This document shows, piece after piece, positions 9,168-17,860 of a stretch of DNA of 64,000 nucleotides. The translations under genes were made by a program, and so were the position numbers. Each line of letters starts with the position of its first letter. The first letter of the stretch is position 1. Location: assembly GCF_024129735.1 (NCBI RefSeq), contig NZ_JAMXXK010000008.1:1-64000 (forward strand). The letters are read 5' to 3'. Source of the DNA: Acinetobacter lwoffii (GTDB lineage: Bacteria; Pseudomonadota; Gammaproteobacteria; Pseudomonadales; Moraxellaceae). The notes beneath the pieces were generated by a model. The model saw nothing but the letters and a program-made list of their open reading frames with translations. It was not told the DNA's origin and did not search any database.

Positions 9168-10742
9168 ATGCTCACCTCCTTGCATTACCTGTCCTCGTTT
9201 AAACTTCTAGGAGTTTCATTCTGCACCAGTATGCTTATAGGTTGCCAAGGCATTCCTGATACACAGGTTTCTAGTCGTCAAATGTCTGTGAAAGCTCCTA
9301 AACAAGTAGTGTTTTTTATTGGTGATGGAATGGGCATCACGACATTGACTGCAGCAAGAATTTATAAGGTCGGTGAATCAGGAAGTTTAAGCATTGATCA
9401 ATTGCCAGAAACAGCATTTGTCCGAACATTTTCAGAAAATGCTCAAGTCACTGATAGTGCCCCCTCTATGGGAGCCTATATGACCGGCGTAAAAATGAAA
9501 AATGAAGTCATTTCAATGCAAACAGGAACTAATGCCGTTGAACTAAAAAATGGACAGCAGCAATGTGATACAGATCCAGTAAACCGTAACAAAGCTTTTA
9601 GTGAAACCTTGCTTGAAAAGGCAATTTCCGCCCAATACGCAACAGGAATTGTGACCACAACTCGAGTGACGCATGCAACCCCTGCATCGACTTATGCTCA
9701 TATCTGTCACCGTGATGCAGAAAATGAAATCGCTGCACAATTGGTACCGAGTAAGATAAAAGCAGATCGATATAGCAATTACAACACGCGTTTAAAAAAT
9801 GGAATTGATGTCATTCTTGGGGGAGGGAAACGCCACTTCCTGCCAACAGAGTCTGGAGGGAAACGCCAAGATGGTCGTAATTTCTTAAAAGAACTTAAAA
9901 AACAGGGCTATCAAGTTGTTGAAAATCGTAGTCAACTGAACAGTTTAGATCCTGCAGATCAGCGCAAAATCATAGGCCTCTTCAATGACTCCCACTTAAA
10001 TTACGATCTAGACCGTCAGAACAAACAGATAAATGAACCTAGCCTGAAGGAAATGACCTTAATAGCTTTACAGAAGCTTTCATCTAATACCAAGGGTTTT
10101 TTTCTGATGGTTGAAGGAGGGAGGATTGACCATGCATTGCATGATACCAATGCAAAACGAGCACTTCAGGATGTGATTGCGCTAGATGACACACTACAGG
10201 CAACCATTGATTTTCTGAAAATTAAAGATCCTCTGCTCGAAAATAGTTTAATTATCATCACTGCCGACCATGATCACACGCTCATGTTGAATGGCTATGT
10301 AGAGCGTACTGGCCCTTATCTGCCAGGACAGCAAACTAGTGTACTCGGACTTGTAAAAAACCAAAATGGATTAACACGAGACATTAATGGTAATCCCTAT
10401 CCAGTCATTAGTTTTGGCAATGGGAAAAAGCGTCCAACTCTAAATCGAAATGATGATTCGGTAACTCAATTACGTGATGATGATGAATGTCGTCCTGTGA
10501 TGAATACCTCATCCTATACATTTAGTTATACACCCTCCTATCAGGGATGGTGTACAGGTGCAGCTGCAGATGATTTTCAGCAGGAGGCCGTTATCCAAAC
10601 TGGTTTTAAGGATTCTGAGACCCATGGTGGCACAGATGTTTTTCTAGGGGCAATAGGTCAAGGTTCAGATCAATTTTCAGGTAGTTTGGAAAATATTGAC
10701 GTCTTTTATCGACTTAATCAGATTATGGGATTTGAGAAATGA
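9168..10742 (+). CDS. Alkaline phosphatase, predicted lipoprotein
   Basis: A 524-aa protein of the PhoA-type alkaline phosphatase family. Visible catalytic elements are the first metal aspartate in FFIGDGMG (D53), the nucleophile motif TDSAPS (Ser97), THATPASTYAH, VEGGRIDHALHD, TADHDHT and ETHGG near the C-terminus. The signal sequence has a lipobox, LIGC with Cys26, so the enzyme is probably anchored in the envelope. It would release phosphate from esters left after phytase action. The next phosphatase gene overlaps its stop by four bases (ATGA). Two similar phosphatases in a row suggest duplication followed by divergence. Confidence 0.9.
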   Translation: MLTSLHYLSSFKLLGVSFCTSMLIGCQGIPDTQVSSRQMSVKAPKQVVFFIGDGMGITTLTAARIYKVGESGSLSIDQLPETAFVRTFSENAQVTDSAPSMGAYMTGVKMKNEVISMQTGTNAVELKNGQQQCDTDPVNRNKAFSETLLEKAISAQYATGIVTTTRVTHATPASTYAHICHRDAENEIAAQLVPSKIKADRYSNYNTRLKNGIDVILGGGKRHFLPTESGGKRQDGRNFLKELKKQGYQVVENRSQLNSLDPADQRKIIGLFNDSHLNYDLDRQNKQINEPSLKEMTLIALQKLSSNTKGFFLMVEGGRIDHALHDTNAKRALQDVIALDDTLQATIDFLKIKDPLLENSLIIITADHDHTLMLNGYVERTGPYLPGQQTSVLGLVKNQNGLTRDINGNPYPVISFGNGKKRPTLNRNDDSVTQLRDDDECRPVMNTSSYTFSYTPSYQGWCTGAAADDFQQEAVIQTGFKDSETHGGTDVFLGAIGQGSDQFSGSLENIDVFYRLNQIMGFEK

Positions 10743-12232
10743 AATCTAAATTCAGTATGTTGTTGATTTCATTATGTGGCTGTACATCTGTAATGGCTGA
10801 TCCACCATCTAATACTCCTGCAAAAAATATTATCTTTTTTCTTGGCGATGGGATGGGACCTACGACAGTAACCGCAAGTCGGATTTACGCAGTTGGTGAG
10901 GCTGGTAAGCTTACAATAGATCGCCTAAAACATAGTGCTCGCATTAAAACTTATTCTGAAGATGCACAAACTACAGATAGTGCTCCATCTATGGGTGCCT
11001 ATATGACGGGCTTAAAAAACAAAAATGATGTGATTTCCATGCCTACAGGCACTCTCGCAAAAGAACCCAAAGATTTAAAACTTGCGAATGGTCAGAGTAT
11101 TCATAACGCCATTAATTTATGCCAACCTCGAATACCTGAACAAACAGTTCCATCTCTTTTAGAGTTAGCAATACAACGAGGTAAAGCGGTTGGTGTGGTG
11201 ACCACTGCAGAGTTAACCCATGCAACGCCTGCGGCAACCTATGCTCATATTTGTCATCGTGATGCAAAGTTTGATATTGCAGTACAGGCAGTACCAAATG
11301 GATTGGGGTATAACCCAAAACTTAAAGAGGGGATTCATGTACTCATGGGGGGTGGTCGTAACCATTGGACACCTTACCATGCTATCAACAATCCACAGGG
11401 CCGTGCTGATCAACGACATTTAATTCAGGAAATGCAAACTCAAAAGTATCAATATGTAGAAACAGCATCCGCCCTTCAGCACGCTAATCCGAATCAAAAA
11501 ATTCTGGGGCTATTCTCAGCGACGTCTCATCTGCATTATGACCTAGATCGAATCAATAAAAATATTGTGGAACAACCTAGTTTGTCAGAAATGACTTTAA
11601 AATCTATTCAAATGCTTGAAGCACAGTCTAAGGGACGTGGATGGTTTTTAATGGTGGAATCGGGACGTATTGATCATGCTTTACATGCCAATAATGCCAA
11701 ACGCGCATTACATGAAACTAAAGCTTTTGATGATGCCATTCATGCAGCTATACAGCAGGTAGATCTTAGCAATACCTTAATCGTGGTCACTGCAGATCAT
11801 GATCATGTCATGACTTTTAATGGTTACAATGCGCTAACAGGAAAGACTACGCCAAATCAGCCAGGTATTTTAGGTTTAAATTATCACTATCAAATAACAA
11901 CACAACCAGATGCTTTAGCTAAAAAAATGGCAGATGGCAAACTACATGCTCCCTCACTTGATGTAAATGGTAATACCAACACCGTCTTAGTTTTTGGTAA
12001 TGGTAAGAGGCAGAGAGAAAATATTCAGCAAAGTGTAACTGAATCTCAGGTATTTGATGATAATTACCAACAAGCTGTTGGGGTACAACTCGACCGTTCT
12101 GAAACACATGGTGGTGGAGATGTAATGTTATTTGCTGAAGGGAAAAATGCTCATTTATTCAAAGGCACTCAAGATAATATCTGGGTCTTTCAACAAATAA
12201 TCAAGGCGGTAGGGTTTACTGACCATGAATAA
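10739..12232 (+). CDS. Alkaline phosphatase, second paralogue
   Basis: A 497-aa PhoA-family phosphatase and a paralogue of the preceding gene. It has FFLGDGMG (D37), TDSAPS (Ser81), THATPAATYAH, VESGRIDHALHA, TADHDHV and ETHGGGD, so all metal and nucleophile positions look intact. The N-terminus is a secretion signal ending near VMA (residue 20). A cysteine at position 15 makes a lipoprotein possible but less clear than in its neighbour. Start and stop codons overlap the genes on both sides, which indicates translational coupling in the phosphate-scavenging operon. Confidence 0.9.
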   Translation: MKSKFSMLLISLCGCTSVMADPPSNTPAKNIIFFLGDGMGPTTVTASRIYAVGEAGKLTIDRLKHSARIKTYSEDAQTTDSAPSMGAYMTGLKNKNDVISMPTGTLAKEPKDLKLANGQSIHNAINLCQPRIPEQTVPSLLELAIQRGKAVGVVTTAELTHATPAATYAHICHRDAKFDIAVQAVPNGLGYNPKLKEGIHVLMGGGRNHWTPYHAINNPQGRADQRHLIQEMQTQKYQYVETASALQHANPNQKILGLFSATSHLHYDLDRINKNIVEQPSLSEMTLKSIQMLEAQSKGRGWFLMVESGRIDHALHANNAKRALHETKAFDDAIHAAIQQVDLSNTLIVVTADHDHVMTFNGYNALTGKTTPNQPGILGLNYHYQITTQPDALAKKMADGKLHAPSLDVNGNTNTVLVFGNGKRQRENIQQSVTESQVFDDNYQQAVGVQLDRSETHGGGDVMLFAEGKNAHLFKGTQDNIWVFQQIIKAVGFTDHE

Positions 12233-12839
12233 TAAATGCCAGTTCGTATTCGGTTTAGTATTGATTATTCTATGCATTCCCAAACCTTTCGCGCGCGCTG
12301 CTGAACATTTTCAAATTGATTATGAACACCTACAGCAAGGTCATGACGGCATTACACGAATTGAACGATATTCAAATCTGATGATTCGTGATCAGGGCAA
12401 CATTCTTATCAAACGTTTAAACAGATTGCCTAGTGACTCTTATATTGATATAGGCAAGCATCAACATTTTGATATTTCAAATATGTCTATCTGGATAGCT
12501 AGGGAGCCTGAAACCAAGCGCTTGACCATTCAATTAGTTGACTTTGATGAAAATCAACGTATCCATCTTAATGAGATTAATCAGGAAATTTTGGGCTTTA
12601 GTAATTGTTGGGAGTGTTACTCATCTCTTTTACCTCACTCTACGACACCGAAGAACAACATAAAAAATGGGCACATTCATTTGGACTATAATAGCCAACG
12701 CGATATTGTTAAAAACTATAAAGCTACCCATCATAAAGGCTATAACTCGTTTCAAGTAAAGCCTTTACCAACTCAAGAAATGGATTGGGATAAATTGTAT
12801 AAACTTAATTTAAAACAGTATGATGACTTTAGTGATTGA
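12225..12839 (+). CDS. Secreted protein of unknown function, end of phytase operon
   Basis: A 204-aa protein whose start overlaps the second phosphatase by eight bases. It has a clear signal peptide (hydrophobic residues 8-20, probable cleavage after ARAA near residue 26), so it is exported. The mature part is hydrophilic, rich in Asn, His and Tyr, with two cysteines in a CWEC pattern that could form a disulphide or bind a metal. I recognise no domain. Its position as the last gene of the operon suggests a periplasmic accessory to phosphate-ester use. No terminator hairpin is obvious after it. Confidence 0.7.
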   Translation: MNNKCQFVFGLVLIILCIPKPFARAAEHFQIDYEHLQQGHDGITRIERYSNLMIRDQGNILIKRLNRLPSDSYIDIGKHQHFDISNMSIWIAREPETKRLTIQLVDFDENQRIHLNEINQEILGFSNCWECYSSLLPHSTTPKNNIKNGHIHLDYNSQRDIVKNYKATHHKGYNSFQVKPLPTQEMDWDKLYKLNLKQYDDFSD

Positions 12840-12964
12840 TCTGTTCAGAAAGTATATATATTTCTATATGTTCAAAAAAATCTGCAGAATTTTTTTTGGA
12901 TAGATGTTCGGGTAACTTGGGGAAAACCTATACCTTTAATTTTTTTAATAAGCTGATTTCACTG

Positions 12965-13261
12965 GTAAGCGTCCGCTGAATCCCATGCCTATTTTTTAAT
13001 TTTGGTCGGATTTCCAGCGGTGTGGCAATAATTCTTCAATCTGGGTCACTTTATGTGTCGGCAGCCTTTTCAGAACATCACTTAAATAGGCATACGGGTC
13101 CAAGCAATTCAGCTTTGCTGACTGGATCAGGGTCATGATGTTTGCAGCTCGTTGACCACTGCGCAGTGAACCTGCAAATAGCCAGTTCTTTCGTCCCGCT
13201 GCTGGCATTGCTGAATAAGTTGATGTTTAAATTCAGCCGTAAAGGTTCGATGGGGCTTTTT
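12965..13261 (-). mobile_element. Internally deleted IS66-family remnant
   Basis: Read on the minus strand, this piece has the start of an IS66 tnpA (LKKPHRTFTAEFKHQLIQQC, near 13250-13200). It is joined directly to the last 66 or so residues of a TnpC transposase (13208-12996, nearly identical in protein to the C-terminus of the intact element nearby). It then has the terminal repeat GTAAGCGTCCGCTGAA at 12965. Everything between the tnpA start and the tnpC end is missing, as is the outer repeat on the right side, so it cannot encode a transposase. The right boundary near 13261 is approximate. Confidence 0.8.
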
Positions 13262-13414
13262 TAGCGTTGGATGATTTGAATATACAAAAACAGCTAGTTA
13301 TCCAGGACTTTGGTTATACAATCTTACCCCTAGTTTCTGTAATAAATGAGTTTAGGGCAGAATTAATGTAAGCGTCCGCTGAACACACCTTCTGAATTCA
13401 TCCTATAAGCCTTA

Positions 13415-13450
13415 ATTTAGTCCCCACTTAGAAACAAGTGGGGACTAAAT
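13415..13450 (+). promoter_or_regulatory. 15-bp hairpin over the tnpA ribosome-binding site
   Basis: A perfect inverted repeat with 15-bp arms (ATTTAGTCCCCACTT / AAGTGGGGACTAAAT) has a six-base loop AGAAAC. The right arm contains the GGGGA that serves as Shine-Dalgarno for the tnpA ATG at 13453. Folding in the mRNA would hide that site. No T-run follows, so it is not a standard terminator. Confidence 0.7.
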
Positions 13451-13452
13451 TT

Positions 13453-13836
13453 ATGACTACAAATAATCAGACATCCATCGCATCTCTTGCGAAAAAACGA
13501 AGAACATACAGTGCTGAATTTAAACAGCAGATCGTTCAGGCTTGTAAAGCACCGGACGTTTCAATTGCTTCAGTCGCTTTGCAACATGGATTGAATACAA
13601 ATCTTGTATCCAAATGGATTCGCTTAATTGATGCTAAGCCAGGGAGTGATCGCTCACCACTACCGAATAAACCTGCATTTATTGCCTTATCTTGCTCTGC
13701 ACCATTAGATCCTACTCCTACTGACATGTTAACGGTTCAAATTACTTTACCCCACTCAAAATCAGAAATTGGCTTGAAATGGCAAGTATCAGAAATATCT
13801 GCTTTAGGAGAATTACTCAAGGTGCTGGCAACATGA
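13453..13836 (+). CDS. tnpA: IS66 accessory protein TnpA
   Basis: A 127-aa IS66 OrfA protein. The start at ATG 13453 is preferred over an in-frame GTG at 13438 because GGGGA lies eight bases upstream of the ATG. The N-terminal part contains a helix-turn-helix of the transposase-8 type (RRTYSAEFKQQIVQACK, then NLVSKWIRL), which probably binds the element ends. Its stop overlaps the start of tnpB by ATGA. IS66 elements need this small protein together with TnpB for efficient transposition. Confidence 0.9.
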   Translation: MTTNNQTSIASLAKKRRTYSAEFKQQIVQACKAPDVSIASVALQHGLNTNLVSKWIRLIDAKPGSDRSPLPNKPAFIALSCSAPLDPTPTDMLTVQITLPHSKSEIGLKWQVSEISALGELLKVLAT

Positions 13837-14168
13837 TCAGTATCGATGAAATCTGGTTGTCTACTCAGCCCATGGATATGCGTGCAGGAATGGATACTGC
13901 CATGGCTCAGGTGGTGAGAACCTTTGGCTCGATCAAGCCGCACTGTGCTTACCTGTTCTGTAATAAACGTGGTCATCGTATGAAAGTACTGGTGCATGAT
14001 GGACTGGGCATCTGGCTGTGTGCCCGGCGGCTGGAACAGGGCAAATTTCACTGGGCTCAAGTTCACCAGGGTGAAAATGTAGCTCTCAGTCCAGAACAGT
14101 TACAGGCACTAATTCAGGGTTTGCCCTGGCAGCGCATTGGACGACAGCAAGTGGTAACAATGCTCTAA
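13833..14168 (+). CDS. tnpB: IS66 accessory protein TnpB
   Basis: A 111-aa IS66 OrfB-like protein, starting at the ATG that overlaps the tnpA stop. It carries the family patterns STQPMDMRAGMDT and YLFCNKRGHRMKVLVHDGLG, and ends normally at a TAA. The start given here is shorter than the longest open frame because the overlapping ATGA arrangement is typical of the family. The biochemical role of IS66 TnpB is not well established. It is unrelated to the IS200/IS605 TnpB nucleases. Confidence 0.9.
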   Translation: MISIDEIWLSTQPMDMRAGMDTAMAQVVRTFGSIKPHCAYLFCNKRGHRMKVLVHDGLGIWLCARRLEQGKFHWAQVHQGENVALSPEQLQALIQGLPWQRIGRQQVVTML

Positions 14169-14242
14169 ACTAGGCTGTTCCATTCTGCTATTCTCCAAAC
14201 GTTCTATTTCCTCTGCGTCATGACCTCAGGCATACTGCGGTC

Positions 14243-15847
14243 ATGAAAATGCTGCCTGATTTAAGCCAACTGACCCATGAACAACTGCTGGAATTTACCC
14301 GGCAGTTGGCGATGCAGCATCAGTCTCTGGCACAATCAAATCAAGAATTAGAAAAATCAAACCAGCAATTGGATGCCAAAGTTCAGCATCTTTCTATTCT
14401 CAATCAAAAATACGAGCATGAACTCGCACTATTTAAACAGCACAAATTCGGCAGTAAAAACGAACATCTCACTGCAAAACAAATCCACCTGTGGGATGAA
14501 GCGGTTGAAGAAGATATTGCTGCGGTTGATCTAGAACTGGAGCGGCTGAATGCAGATAAAACCGATGCAGTGACACACAAAGCCACAGTCAACAAACCTA
14601 AACGTCGACTGCTGCCAGATCATCTACACACCATCCGTATTGAGCATGAACCTGCATCAACCCAATGCGCTTGTGGATGCCAACTCCGTCGTATCGGCGA
14701 AGATGTCAGTGAAAAACTGCATTTCAGACCGGCACAGTTCTATAAGGAACAGCATGTGCGTGGCAAATGGGTCTGTGATCAGTGTGACACACTGACTCAG
14801 CAAGCGATGCCCGCCTATGTAATTGATAAAGGCATTGCTTCACCTGAACTGCTCAGCCATGTGCTGGTATCGAAGTATGCCGATCATTTACCGCTGTACC
14901 GTCAGCGCCTGATCTATCAGCGGGCTGGCATTGATCTGTCCAGATCCACTTTATCTGACTGGATTGGTCGCTGCGGTGTGGAACTGGAACCTCTGGCTAA
15001 TGCCTTAAAAGAGGTAGTGCTGCAACAGCAGGTGCTGCATGCAGATGAAACACCGGTCACCATCATGCGGATGGGTGAGAATGAGAAAAAACCGAAGAAA
15101 GGTTATGTCTGGGCCTATGCCACCACACAGTACAATCCAGTTCAGGCAGTGATCTATGACTTTCAGGATAGCCGTTCTGGCCAGCATGCTGAAGAGTTCC
15201 TGAAAGACTGGCAGGGCTATCTGGTCTGTGATGATTACAGTGGTTATAAAGCACGCTTTAAATCAGGCCAGGTCATTGAGGTGGGCTGCATGGCCCATGC
15301 ACGTCGTAAATTCCATGAACTGCATGTGACCGGGAAAAGTCAGGTCGCTGAACAGGCATTAGTGCTGATTCAGAAACTGTATGGGATAGAAGCAGAACTC
15401 AGGAAAAAGACCGATAGTACAGCGGAAGACCGCCGCGAATACCGGCAACAGCATAGTCAACCGGTGATGCAACAACTGTATGAATGGCTCAACCAACATC
15501 ATCTGACGGTGCCATCGAGTTCTCCCACCGCCAAGGCGATCAATTACACTCTGAAGCGTTGGCCAGCTTTAAGCCGCTATTTGGATGATGGCAATCTACC
15601 GATTTGCAATAATTGGGTAGAGAATCAAATGCGACCTTGGGCCTTAGGACGCAAGAACTGGCTGTTTGCTGGCTCGCTGCGCAGTGGTCAGCGAGCGGCG
15701 AATATCATGACTTTAATCCAGTCAGCAAAGCTGAATGGCTTGGATCCGTATGCCTATTTAAGTGATGTGCTGAAAAGGTTACCGACACATAAAGTGACCC
15801 AAATAGAAGAATTACTGCCACACCGGTGGCAACCCGACCAAAATTAA
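14243..15847 (+). CDS. tnpC: IS66 family transposase TnpC
   Basis: A 534-aa DDE transposase. It has an N-terminal coiled-coil region rich in Gln, Leu and Lys (about residues 5-60), then a zinc-ribbon-like cysteine set (CACGCQL near 145 and CDQC near 175), then the catalytic core. That core contains LHADETPV, VCDDYSGYK and NNWVENQMRPWALGRKNW, which supply the acidic triad. The frame is full length for the family and shows no damage, so the element is likely active or recently active. A closely similar C-terminus is found in the decayed copy at 12996-13208. Confidence 0.95.
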   Translation: MKMLPDLSQLTHEQLLEFTRQLAMQHQSLAQSNQELEKSNQQLDAKVQHLSILNQKYEHELALFKQHKFGSKNEHLTAKQIHLWDEAVEEDIAAVDLELERLNADKTDAVTHKATVNKPKRRLLPDHLHTIRIEHEPASTQCACGCQLRRIGEDVSEKLHFRPAQFYKEQHVRGKWVCDQCDTLTQQAMPAYVIDKGIASPELLSHVLVSKYADHLPLYRQRLIYQRAGIDLSRSTLSDWIGRCGVELEPLANALKEVVLQQQVLHADETPVTIMRMGENEKKPKKGYVWAYATTQYNPVQAVIYDFQDSRSGQHAEEFLKDWQGYLVCDDYSGYKARFKSGQVIEVGCMAHARRKFHELHVTGKSQVAEQALVLIQKLYGIEAELRKKTDSTAEDRREYRQQHSQPVMQQLYEWLNQHHLTVPSSSPTAKAINYTLKRWPALSRYLDDGNLPICNNWVENQMRPWALGRKNWLFAGSLRSGQRAANIMTLIQSAKLNGLDPYAYLSDVLKRLPTHKVTQIEELLPHRWQPDQN

Positions 15848-16090
15848 AAAATAGGTATGGGGTTCAGCGGACGCTTACGAATTAATTAAAGTTACTCCAA
15901 TTTTAGACCCCTCATTTTCTCGTGTGATTACTTTAGCAACGCACTCTACGAGAAATATTCCCAAGCATATTAGGATCATTTCACGCGAAATTATTGGTTG
16001 TGTTGAGCAATCTATTGATGAGAAAAAATGGCCGAATGCTCAATGGATATATGAAAATTAATATCTAAATTTTATTTATAAAATTGTAAG

Positions 16091-16822
16091 TTAAAGACCT
16101 AAAACCACTTGATATGGTTTAAATCCTTCAAGTACAGCATCCGAAACCAATTGAATAAAAGCTTCAGTTTTTCCGTAAGCTATCCACTGATCAAGAGCTT
16201 CATAATAAGCCAAACGATTTTCAACTGTGATGACACAAGGTGGATAACCAGCTTTAATCAATTCGAGGTTCATCAATAGACGTGATGTACGGCCATTGCC
16301 ATCAATGAATGGATGGATACCTACAAAATCAGCATGTACTTTGGCTGCACGTTCAATTGGATGCAGCTTATGTGCTTCACTATTATACCAGTCTACGAAT
16401 TGAGCCATCTTGTCATTTAATAACGTGTAATCAGGCGGGGTAGACGTTGCACCAGAGATTAAGACATTTTGTTGGCGATAGCGGCCAGCATTATCATCAT
16501 CAATATTTTTTAAAATGAGTTGATGGATATTGCGAATTTGCCATTCAGAAAATGGTTCCTCTTTCTGAATGATATCCTCAACATAGTAAATTGCATTTCT
16601 ATGGTTGATCGCTTCGAAGTGTTCTCTTAATGCCTTTCCGCCAACAGTAATACCTTCGAGTACTACTTTAGTTTCTAGCAGGGTGAGTGTATTGCCTTCA
16701 ATTGCATTCGAATGATAGGTCCAGCGGACAATAAGATCTTCTTGTAAATTTTTAACAATTGATGGAGAAAGAGGGCGATGTTGATCTAATTTTTTCTTTA
16801 AATCATCAATAGTTTCAAACAT
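16091..16822 (-). CDS. Fic family protein with N-terminal inhibitory helix
   Basis: A 243-aa protein with a complete Fic motif, HPFIDGNGRTSR at residues 170-181. The histidine and the phosphate-binding arginines needed for transfer of AMP or a similar group are all present. Near the N-terminus, SNAIEGN (38-44) matches the inhibitory (S/T)xxxE(G/N) motif, whose glutamate blocks ATP binding, so it is a self-inhibited class II type Fic. The target protein is unknown. It lies next to the disrupted LysR gene. Another Fic gene is about 1 kb away on the opposite strand, with a cupin gene between. Confidence 0.88.
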   Translation of the reverse strand: MFETIDDLKKKLDQHRPLSPSIVKNLQEDLIVRWTYHSNAIEGNTLTLLETKVVLEGITVGGKALREHFEAINHRNAIYYVEDIIQKEEPFSEWQIRNIHQLILKNIDDDNAGRYRQQNVLISGATSTPPDYTLLNDKMAQFVDWYNSEAHKLHPIERAAKVHADFVGIHPFIDGNGRTSRLLMNLELIKAGYPPCVITVENRLAYYEALDQWIAYGKTEAFIQLVSDAVLEGFKPYQVVLGL

Positions 16823-16977
16823 AACCTTATCCCTGAATTTATCTTAGTCGATCATACATGAAAAAAGAAATATCAGAAATGTAGTGATATATCATTACAT
16901 TTTGTATTGATTATAAAAGTAGTAATTGGATGGCTTTCAATATTCTAGACACGAGACAGCCTCATTTTGAAAACCCA

Positions 16978-17661
16978 TTATTGTTCATTTCCCCATACGC
17001 CCATTGCATGCTGTAGATGACCAGTTTTGACATAAAGCGTTGCGCCTGATAGACCTGCCTGAAATTTAGCCGCACTATTGATGGGAAGACGGACCCATGA
17101 ACCTGCGGGATATATTTCAGTGCCGCAAAATAATTGACCTTTGATAATTAGCACTTCAATCCCTTGTTCTGATTTCTCTTCGAAAATCTGAGCAGGTTTT
17201 AGCTTTTCTAAATAGGTCTGTTCATGTTCCGATTGAAATAACGGGCATCTCATCCGATGTTTAGTAAGCTTCCAATTCGCTGGATCATTGGTATTAATTC
17301 GGGTGGGCTCTATCTCATTTTCGGTCATTTGCATCAGTTTCACAAAGATTAAACAACCAGCTTTACTGGAAACCTGATGAGTTGAATGATGGGGATTACG
17401 TAAATACCAGCCTGCCGGATAATCATCTTCAGCATTCTCTGTAAAAATGCCTGACAAGATAAGGACTTCTTCACCCAAAGGATGCTGATGTTCAGGAAAG
17501 GCAGATTCTGGCGCGTATTTCACAAGACTAGTTGCACGTGCTTTCTCATTGCCAATACGATCAAGCATCATTCTATCGACTTCACCTCCTGGAGATTTCA
17601 CCCAATGGTAATCCTCTGGCTTGATGATGACGGGCTGTGAGAAGTCGGCATGAATAAACAT
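16978..17661 (-). CDS. ChrR-like double-cupin protein
   Basis: A 227-aa protein with two cupin-like halves. The first has a metal-binding pattern (FPEHQHPLGEEVLILSG and, downstream, HHSTHQ), resembling the cupin domain of ChrR-type anti-sigma factors. The second half (EVLIIKGQLFCGTEIYPAGS) is similar but lacks most histidines. No zinc-binding N-terminal anti-sigma segment is seen, and no ECF sigma factor gene adjoins, so regulation of a sigma factor is unlikely. Metal-dependent sensing or an oxygenase or isomerase role is possible. AGGA lies about seven bases before the ATG. Confidence 0.75.
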   Translation of the reverse strand: MFIHADFSQPVIIKPEDYHWVKSPGGEVDRMMLDRIGNEKARATSLVKYAPESAFPEHQHPLGEEVLILSGIFTENAEDDYPAGWYLRNPHHSTHQVSSKAGCLIFVKLMQMTENEIEPTRINTNDPANWKLTKHRMRCPLFQSEHEQTYLEKLKPAQIFEEKSEQGIEVLIIKGQLFCGTEIYPAGSWVRLPINSAAKFQAGLSGATLYVKTGHLQHAMGVWGNEQ

Positions 17662-17860
17662 AATGCTGTCCTGTAATGAAAAAACCTACGTATTTTAACG
17701 AGAATGCATAGGTTTATTTTAAAAGAAATAGCGATGAGTTATCTCACTGTTTCAGAAAAGATAAGCAGGTTAATAGCAGATATTACTCATTAAGCTATGC
17801 AATATTAATATTTTAGAGTTTAATCAACTGTGCTTTGTTTTTACATCAATGAGGAATGGC

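Larger units (their letters stand above)
13368..15877 (+). mobile_element. Complete IS66-family insertion sequence
   Basis: The element is bounded by inverted repeats GTAAGCGTCCGCTGAA (left, from 13368) and TTCAGCGGACGCTTAC (right, ending 15877). It is flanked by an 8-bp direct duplication GAATTAAT at 13360-13367 and 15878-15885, the target-site size expected for IS66. It is 2510 bp long and carries tnpA, tnpB and tnpC in the usual order. The intact frames, matched ends and exact target duplication suggest a fairly recent insertion. Confidence 0.95.
13262..16061 (+). pseudogene. LysR-family regulator gene, 5'-truncated and split by IS66
   Basis: Removing the IS66 element and one copy of its 8-bp target duplication joins two open frames. 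The left part reads QKQLVIQDFGYTILPLVSV and runs to 13367. The right part continues from 15878 with PILDPSFSRVITLATHSTRN and ends with a stop at 16059-16061. This is the C-terminal end of a LysR substrate-binding domain of the type with conserved FGYTILP and the final W-x-x-A-x-W pattern. The helix-turn-helix half is absent, replaced by the deleted IS66 remnant. The gene was therefore damaged at least twice. Confidence 0.75.
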
